Shown piece by piece: positions 8,997 through 11,413 of a stretch of DNA of 11,413 bases (position 1 is the first letter of the stretch; each line of letters starts with the position of its first letter). The DNA is from Candidatus Competibacteraceae bacterium (GTDB taxonomy: Bacteria > Pseudomonadota > Gammaproteobacteria > Competibacterales > Competibacteraceae). The DNA is taken from the NCBI GenBank assembly GCA_012032855.1, contig JAAUQA010000057.1:1-11413 (forward strand). The letters run 5' to 3'. The notes beneath the pieces were generated by a model, which was not told the DNA's origin, did not search any database, and saw nothing but the letters and a program-made list of their open reading frames with translations. Both the position numbers and the translations under genes were made by a program.

Positions 8997-9701
8997 TAGG
9001 CGTGTCTTCCTGGTCCAGATAGCGGTGATCATTACGCACCACTCGCGGTACCAGCACCCGCGGTTCGATGCTCACCGGTTCATAGATGACCCGGCCCCGC
9101 TCGGGGTCGTAGCGCATCTCGACTTGGCCGATCAAGGGGAAGTCCTTGCGGAACGGATGGCCGATGAAGCCGTAATCGGTCAATAGTCGCCGCAAATCGG
9201 GATGGCCTTCGAACACGATACCGAACAGATCGAAGGCTTCGCGCTCGAACCAGTTCGCCGAGGCCCAAATGGAGGTGACGGAATCGACGATGGGCAATTC
9301 GTCGTCGGGGGCAAACACCCGCACCCGCAGCCGTTCGTTGCGGGTCACCGACAGCAGGTGGTAGACGACGGCGAAGCGCGCCCCACCCGGTACGCTGTCC
9401 TTGAATTGCTTGACGATAAGGGCGCTGCGGCCCGGCGCGCCTTCCGCCACGCCGCGGCTGAACCCGGTGGTAGTCGATTGCTCGGTTTCCACTCGTCTTG
9501 ACCGTGGGCGGAATAATCCACTCCGCATAAATCCATCAATTGTTCGAAGGCGAACTCGTCGCGCAGGGCGGTCAGGACTTCTAAAGCCTGCTGGGCGGGA
9601 AATTCCAGGGTAATTTCGCCATGATCGAACTGGCCTTGCAGCAAGGCATCGGGAAAGCGGGTGCGGAATTGCTCTAAACGATTTTCGGGTGAGGTGTCCA
9701 C
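8989..9701 (-). CDS. nuoC: NADH-quinone oxidoreductase subunit C, with one apparent frameshift
   Basis: The 30-kDa-type peripheral-arm subunit that supports NuoD near the quinone site. The N-terminal part starts at GTG 9701 ([12 protein letters not shown]), 12 bases after the nuoB stop, with a poor ribosome site. It contains [11 protein letters not shown] at about residues 53-63. After GQDEWK the frame shifts at the AAA run (9486-9488 on the plus strand). Adding one A continues it as [13 protein letters not shown] and on into the signature [20 protein letters not shown] and [20 protein letters not shown]. The repaired length is 237 residues, normal for a stand-alone NuoC. The stop at 8989 overlaps nuoD by 8 bases. 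The downstream frame by itself appears open up to 9798, but its first ~100 residues are out-of-frame sequence and should not be used. Confidence 0.94.
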
Positions 9702-9713
9702 AAATTCTGTTGA

Positions 9714-10190
9714 TCAGCGGGCAATAGTGTTGGTGCGTTTGATTTTGTTCTGCAACTGCATGATGCCGTACAACAGCGCTTCGGCGGTCGGCGGACAACC
9801 CGGCACATAGATGTCCACCGGAACGATGCGGTCACAACCGCGCACCACGGAGTAGGAATAGTGATAGTATCCGCCGCCATTGGCACAGGAACCCATTGAA
9901 ATCACCCAACGCGGTTCGGCCATCTGATCGTATACTTTGCGCAGCGCCGGAGCCATTTTATTGACCAAGGTACCGGCCACAATCATAACATCCGACTGGC
10001 GCGGACTGGGCCGGAAAATGATGCCGAAGCGATCCAGGTCATAACGCGCCGCACCGGCATGCATCATCTCGACCGCGCAGCAAGCCAGTCCGAAGGTCAT
10101 CGGCCACATCGAGCCGGTACGTGCCCAGTTGATCAACTGATCGGCGGTGGTGGTCACCACGTTCTTTTCAAGAATGCCCTCTATTCCCAT
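9714..10190 (-). CDS. nuoB: NADH-quinone oxidoreductase subunit B
   Basis: The PSST-type subunit that holds cluster N2, the last iron-sulfur cluster before quinone. I choose ATG 10190 (158 residues, [10 protein letters not shown]): a GGGGG stretch lies about 8 bases upstream, and this is the usual family start. A GTG at 10211 would add seven residues that overlap nuoA. The four N2 ligands are visible as Cys37 and Cys38 ([10 protein letters not shown]), Cys102 (SMGSCA) and Cys132 (VPGCPP). The conserved [15 protein letters not shown] and [17 protein letters not shown] segments are intact. It overlaps the end of nuoA by 10 bases, implying translational coupling. Confidence 0.98.
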   Translation of the reverse strand: MGIEGILEKNVVTTTADQLINWARTGSMWPMTFGLACCAVEMMHAGAARYDLDRFGIIFRPSPRQSDVMIVAGTLVNKMAPALRKVYDQMAEPRWVISMGSCANGGGYYHYSYSVVRGCDRIVPVDIYVPGCPPTAEALLYGIMQLQNKIKRTNTIAR

Positions 10191-10537
10191 TCCAGAGCCC
10201 CCTTTTTCCACTCATAGATAAAACCAATCACCAGGATACCCAAGAAGACTGCCATAGCAGTGAAACCGAATACGCCGATCTGATCCAGCACGACAGCCCA
10301 AGGGAAGAGGAATGCGATTTCCAGATCGAAGATAATGAATAAAATGGCCACCAGATAGTAACGGACGTCGAATTTCATTCGTGAATCCTCGAATGCCTCG
10401 AAGCCGCACTCATAAGGCGATAGCTTCTCATCATCCGGTTTATGAGGACCTAGAGCAAATCCGAGGAGAATGGGGACGACCCCAACGAGCACCCCGACTA
10501 CGATAAAGATCAGTATAGGTAGATAGTTATCCAACAT
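10181..10537 (-). CDS. nuoA: NADH-quinone oxidoreductase subunit A
   Basis: The first gene of the operon, encoding the ND3-like three-helix membrane subunit beside NuoH. ATG 10537 (118 residues) is preferred over the GTG at 10543, because AAGG lies 7 bases before the ATG. Helices are near residues 5-28, 60-82 and 88-110. The long loop between helices 1 and 2 carries the conserved YECGFE motif with Cys44, the position of the ND3 switch cysteine. [21 protein letters not shown], with Asp71 and Glu73, marks helix 2. The protein ends in WKKGALEWE, whose codons contain the nuoB start. Upstream is a 180-base region shared with a divergent pncA start. Confidence 0.98.
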   Translation of the reverse strand: MLDNYLPILIFIVVGVLVGVVPILLGFALGPHKPDDEKLSPYECGFEAFEDSRMKFDVRYYLVAILFIIFDLEIAFLFPWAVVLDQIGVFGFTAMAVFLGILVIGFIYEWKKGALEWE

Positions 10538-10717
10538 GGGCACACCTTACAGCCGGCGCTTTGCGCACCGGTTCGGTTGATTCGCTTAATTCGACCACCA
10601 CCGTCCAGCACGGTTCGCAATTATACATGATGCTGGGAACCCGCCCCCTTTAAGTTGGCAACCGCATAAAGCGCTTTAAGCCTTCGGTACAGACTGTTAA
10701 AGTTTTATTGCACGGTT
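10538..10717. promoter_or_regulatory. Divergent control region between nuoA and the pncA start
   Basis: This 180-base region separates the leftward nuo operon from a rightward nicotinamidase start, so it should hold promoters for both. On the minus strand there is a perfect TATAAT at 10625-10620, about 82 bases upstream of the nuoA ATG. No good -35 box is found 16-18 bases before it (that stretch is G-rich), so it may need an activator or be spurious. A 12-base palindrome lies at 10667-10678. For pncA, no clear sigma-70 pair could be picked with confidence. The region contains no credible open reading frame and no terminator. Confidence 0.55.
10667..10678. repeat. 12-base perfect palindrome TAAAGCGCTTTA
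   Basis: A self-complementary site in the middle of the divergent nuoA/pncA region, about 40 bases upstream of the candidate TATAAT for nuoA. Its place and symmetry would suit a dimeric regulator, but the motif is short and I do not recognise a specific factor for it. Functional meaning is inference. Confidence 0.35.
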
Positions 10718-10732
10718 ATGGGAGAACATGCG

Positions 10733-10912
10733 ATGACTTCCGACGTTTTGCACCCCCACACAGGCGATGCACTGATCATCGTCGATGTACAGAACGACTT
10801 TTTACCCGGCGGCGCTTTAGCGGTGCCCGACGGCGATGCTGTGATACCGCTACTCAACGCGTACATCGATACCTTCCGAGAACGCAATCTACTCATCTTC
10901 GCCACCCGCGAT
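10733..10912 (+). pseudogene. pncA: Nicotinamidase, N-terminal fragment (truncated)
   Basis: The first 60 codons of a cysteine-hydrolase-fold nicotinamidase, which would convert nicotinamide to nicotinate for NAD recycling. ATG 10733 is preferred to ATG 10718, because GGGAG sits 8 bases before it. The strand-1 motif ALIIVDVQNDFLPGGALAV is textbook for the family, with the catalytic Asp at residue 18. The sequence then runs to LLIFATRD, where Asp60 would be the first metal ligand. In intact enzymes this continues as Trp-His-Pro; here it switches at 10910-10915 to unrelated sequence. The metal histidines, the catalytic Lys and the nucleophilic Cys are all missing, so the product as written cannot work. 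The frame stays open to 11170 only by chance readthrough. A nicotinamidase beside an NADH dehydrogenase operon may be natural, and the cut may be an assembly junction. Confidence 0.85.
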
Positions 10913-11021
10913 GGCAAGGTGTATGACGGCTTCGTCGTGCGTGAATCGGGTGACGAAGTCGAACTGCGAACGGTGGCGGCGATTTCGATCGTGTTGAAGA
11001 AGTCCGACATTGAAGAACGAG
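10910..11021 (+). pseudogene. Fragment resembling the heme-binding tail of PVC-type cytochrome c proteins
   Basis: About 37 codons read in the same frame as the pncA fragment (GKVYDGFVVRESGDEVELRT followed by a KKSDIEERGRRE end). The pattern Gly-Lys-x-Tyr-x-Gly, acidic turn, then Glu-Leu-Arg and a Lys-Ser-Asp-Ile-Glu end looks like the small beta-domain near the C-terminal c-type heme segment of large planctomycete/verrucomicrobial dehydrogenase-cytochromes. That resemblance is from memory of the family, not a search. Neither the upstream heme CxxCH nor the downstream Met ligand region is present. It has no start or stop of its own and no relation to nicotinamidase. Sequence beyond about 11019 belongs to a different gene. 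Confidence 0.4.
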
Positions 11022-11147
11022 GCCGCCGCGAAGGCCGCGCCTCCCGAGACGGGCACCTCGTCCTCCGCCCCCGAGGGCGGCAAGCCGGGCCCCAAGGGCG
11101 GCGAGGGCGACGAGAAGATCATCGACGCCGACTTCAAGACCAAGTAA
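11019..11147 (+). pseudogene. dnaK: DnaK (Hsp70) C-terminal tail fragment
   Basis: Read in a different frame from the preceding fragment, about 42 codons give EAAAKAAPPETGTSS, then a Gly/Pro/Lys-rich linker, and finish GDEKIIDADFKTK before TAA at 11145-11147. The terminal Glu/Asp-x-Ile-Ile/Val-Asp-Ala-Asp-Phe motif is the hallmark of the disordered C-terminus of bacterial DnaK. Codon third positions are almost all G or C, unlike the nuo genes, which suggests a different, GC-rich source. The ATPase and substrate-binding domains are absent. The break with the cytochrome-like piece lies around 11008-11021. The tail alone has no function. Confidence 0.7.
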
Positions 11148-11185
11148 CTGTTAAGTTTCAGCGTCGCTGAAAAACTTTAACAGTT
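11146..11185. repeat. Imperfect inverted repeat 1 (about 18-21 base arms, one-base centre)
   Basis: The left arm 11146-11163 and right arm 11165-11185 are reverse complements except that the right arm has one more A and two more bases in an A/T run. The central CAGCG-T-CGCTG is exact. It begins on the last bases of the DnaK stop codon. A hairpin here could act as a terminator, but there is no clean T-run after it on the plus strand. The arm-length differences are again in homopolymers. Confidence 0.75.
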
Positions 11186-11213
11186 GACGATAGAGCGACG
11201 CTCTATCGTCAAC
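11183..11213. repeat. Perfect inverted repeat 2 (15-base arms, one-base centre)
   Basis: Arm GTTGACGATAGAGCG at 11183-11197 is matched exactly by 11199-11213 around a single A. It shares its first three bases with the end of the preceding inverted repeat. A 15-base perfect match with a one-base centre is far beyond chance at this scale. It resembles a dispersed palindromic repeat unit; no copies elsewhere in the window were found by eye. Confidence 0.85.
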
Positions 11214-11230
11214 TCCGACTCCGCGACCGG

Positions 11231-11246
11231 CGCAGGGAGCCCTGCG
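11231..11246. repeat. Perfect inverted repeat 3 (7-base arms, two-base centre)
   Basis: CGCAGGG at 11231-11237 pairs with CCCTGCG at 11240-11246. It is the third palindrome within 101 bases and lies in the non-coding stretch between the DnaK tail and the FG-GAP fragment. By itself this one could be chance; its position makes it notable. Confidence 0.6.
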
Positions 11247-11262
11247 AGCGACGGCGTTATAG

Positions 11263-11413
11263 ACCATCGCCCGGCCTTCCAACGGCCTGACCACCTGCGA
11301 CTACGATCGCGACGGCGACCAGGACATCCTCGTCGCCAACTACGGCGTGAGCGTCGAGAACGGCCACGATGTGCTCTGGGAGAACGATGGCCGGGGCTAT
11401 TTCAACAACGTGG
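11263..11413 (+). pseudogene. FG-GAP/VCBS-repeat protein fragment (partial, runs off right edge)
   Basis: An open stretch of about 50 codons following an in-frame TAG at 11260. It reads SNGLTTCDYDRDGDQDILVA, then NYG, and later VLWENDGRGYFNNV. The Asp-x-Asp-x-Asp-Gly-Asp calcium-binding loop followed by Ile-Leu-Val-Ala-Asn and the Asn-Asp-Gly-x-Gly-x-Phe turn is the typical repeat of beta-propeller FG-GAP/VCBS proteins, usually large secreted or surface proteins. No start codon, ribosome site or signal peptide is visible, so the 5' end is missing. The sequence is GC-rich and unlike the nuo genes. Whether it continues as a real gene beyond the window cannot be judged. Confidence 0.6.

Noticed and set aside
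8997..9032. Upstream extension of nuoD to 9032
   Set aside because: It adds 12 residues that overlap nuoC and do not match the family; the ATG at 8996 gives the standard [16 protein letters not shown] start.
3728..9701. Programmed ribosomal frameshifting in nuoC, nuoF or nuoG
   Set aside because: Frameshift directions differ, the sites lack a common slippery heptamer with a downstream structure, and no such recoding is known for these genes.
9490..9798. Open frame upstream of the nuoC C-terminal half, reaching into nuoB
   Set aside because: Its residues look like out-of-frame sequence; the true N-terminal half of NuoC is readable in the neighbouring frame from GTG 9701.
10718..11170. A single 150-residue fusion protein starting with nicotinamidase
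   Set aside because: The second part changes family at 10910, and from about 11019 this frame is antiphase to a recognisable DnaK tail, so the open frame is accidental.
11146..11185. Intrinsic terminator for the dnaK tail
   Set aside because: A hairpin is possible, but it is followed by a second palindrome instead of a U-tract, and the gene upstream is only a fragment.
1..11413. CRISPR array, tRNA, rRNA, transposase or phage genes
   Set aside because: No regularly spaced repeats, no tRNA-like cloverleaf and no mobile-element protein motifs were seen on either strand.

Overview
The window is dominated by the operon for respiratory complex I (proton-pumping NADH:quinone oxidoreductase, NDH-1). 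It lies entirely on the minus strand in the canonical order nuoA-B-C-D-E-F-G-H-I-J-K-L, read from about 10.5 kb down to base 1. nuoL runs off the left edge, so nuoM and nuoN are expected just beyond it. Separate nuoC and nuoD genes (fused in enteric bacteria), a NuoG without the extra N7 cluster cysteines, Shine-Dalgarno starts and tightly overlapping genes fit a non-enteric proteobacterium, most likely a gammaproteobacterium. Genus cannot be assigned from the sequence alone.

Layout. 10181-10537 nuoA and 9714-10190 nuoB overlap by 10 bases. nuoC (8989-9701), nuoD (7743-8996), nuoE (7258-7743) and nuoF (5976-7251) follow with overlaps or gaps of at most 12 bases. nuoG (3708-5944), nuoH, nuoI and nuoJ come next. 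An unusual 203-base gap holding a perfect palindrome separates nuoJ from nuoK, and nuoK is followed 4 bases later by nuoL. Together NuoE/F/G form the NADH dehydrogenase module, NuoB/C/D/I the quinone-reducing arm, and NuoA/H/J/K/L part of the membrane proton-pumping arm.

Three of these core genes are broken in the given sequence: nuoC once, nuoF once and nuoG three times. Each break is repaired by changing the length of a homopolymer run by one base, and each repaired gene has a length divisible by three. The pattern points to sequencing or consensus errors rather than decay. Repair of nuoG also reveals a hidden C-terminus that ends 4 bases before nuoH.

Right of nuoA is a 180-base divergent control region. 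Beyond it the plus strand starts a nicotinamidase gene (pncA), which is cut off at codon 60. The next 500 bases are a patchwork: a fragment resembling the heme-binding tail of PVC-type cytochrome c proteins, the last ~42 codons of a dnaK, three palindromes in a row, and a piece of an FG-GAP/VCBS-repeat protein that runs off the edge. These pieces are short, unrelated, in different frames and richer in GC than the nuo genes, so a chimeric assembly end is the simplest reading, with genuine genomic rubble at a repeat as the alternative.

I found no convincing new biological system. The items most worth checking are the right-end mosaic with its palindrome block and the palindrome-bearing nuoJ-nuoK gap.
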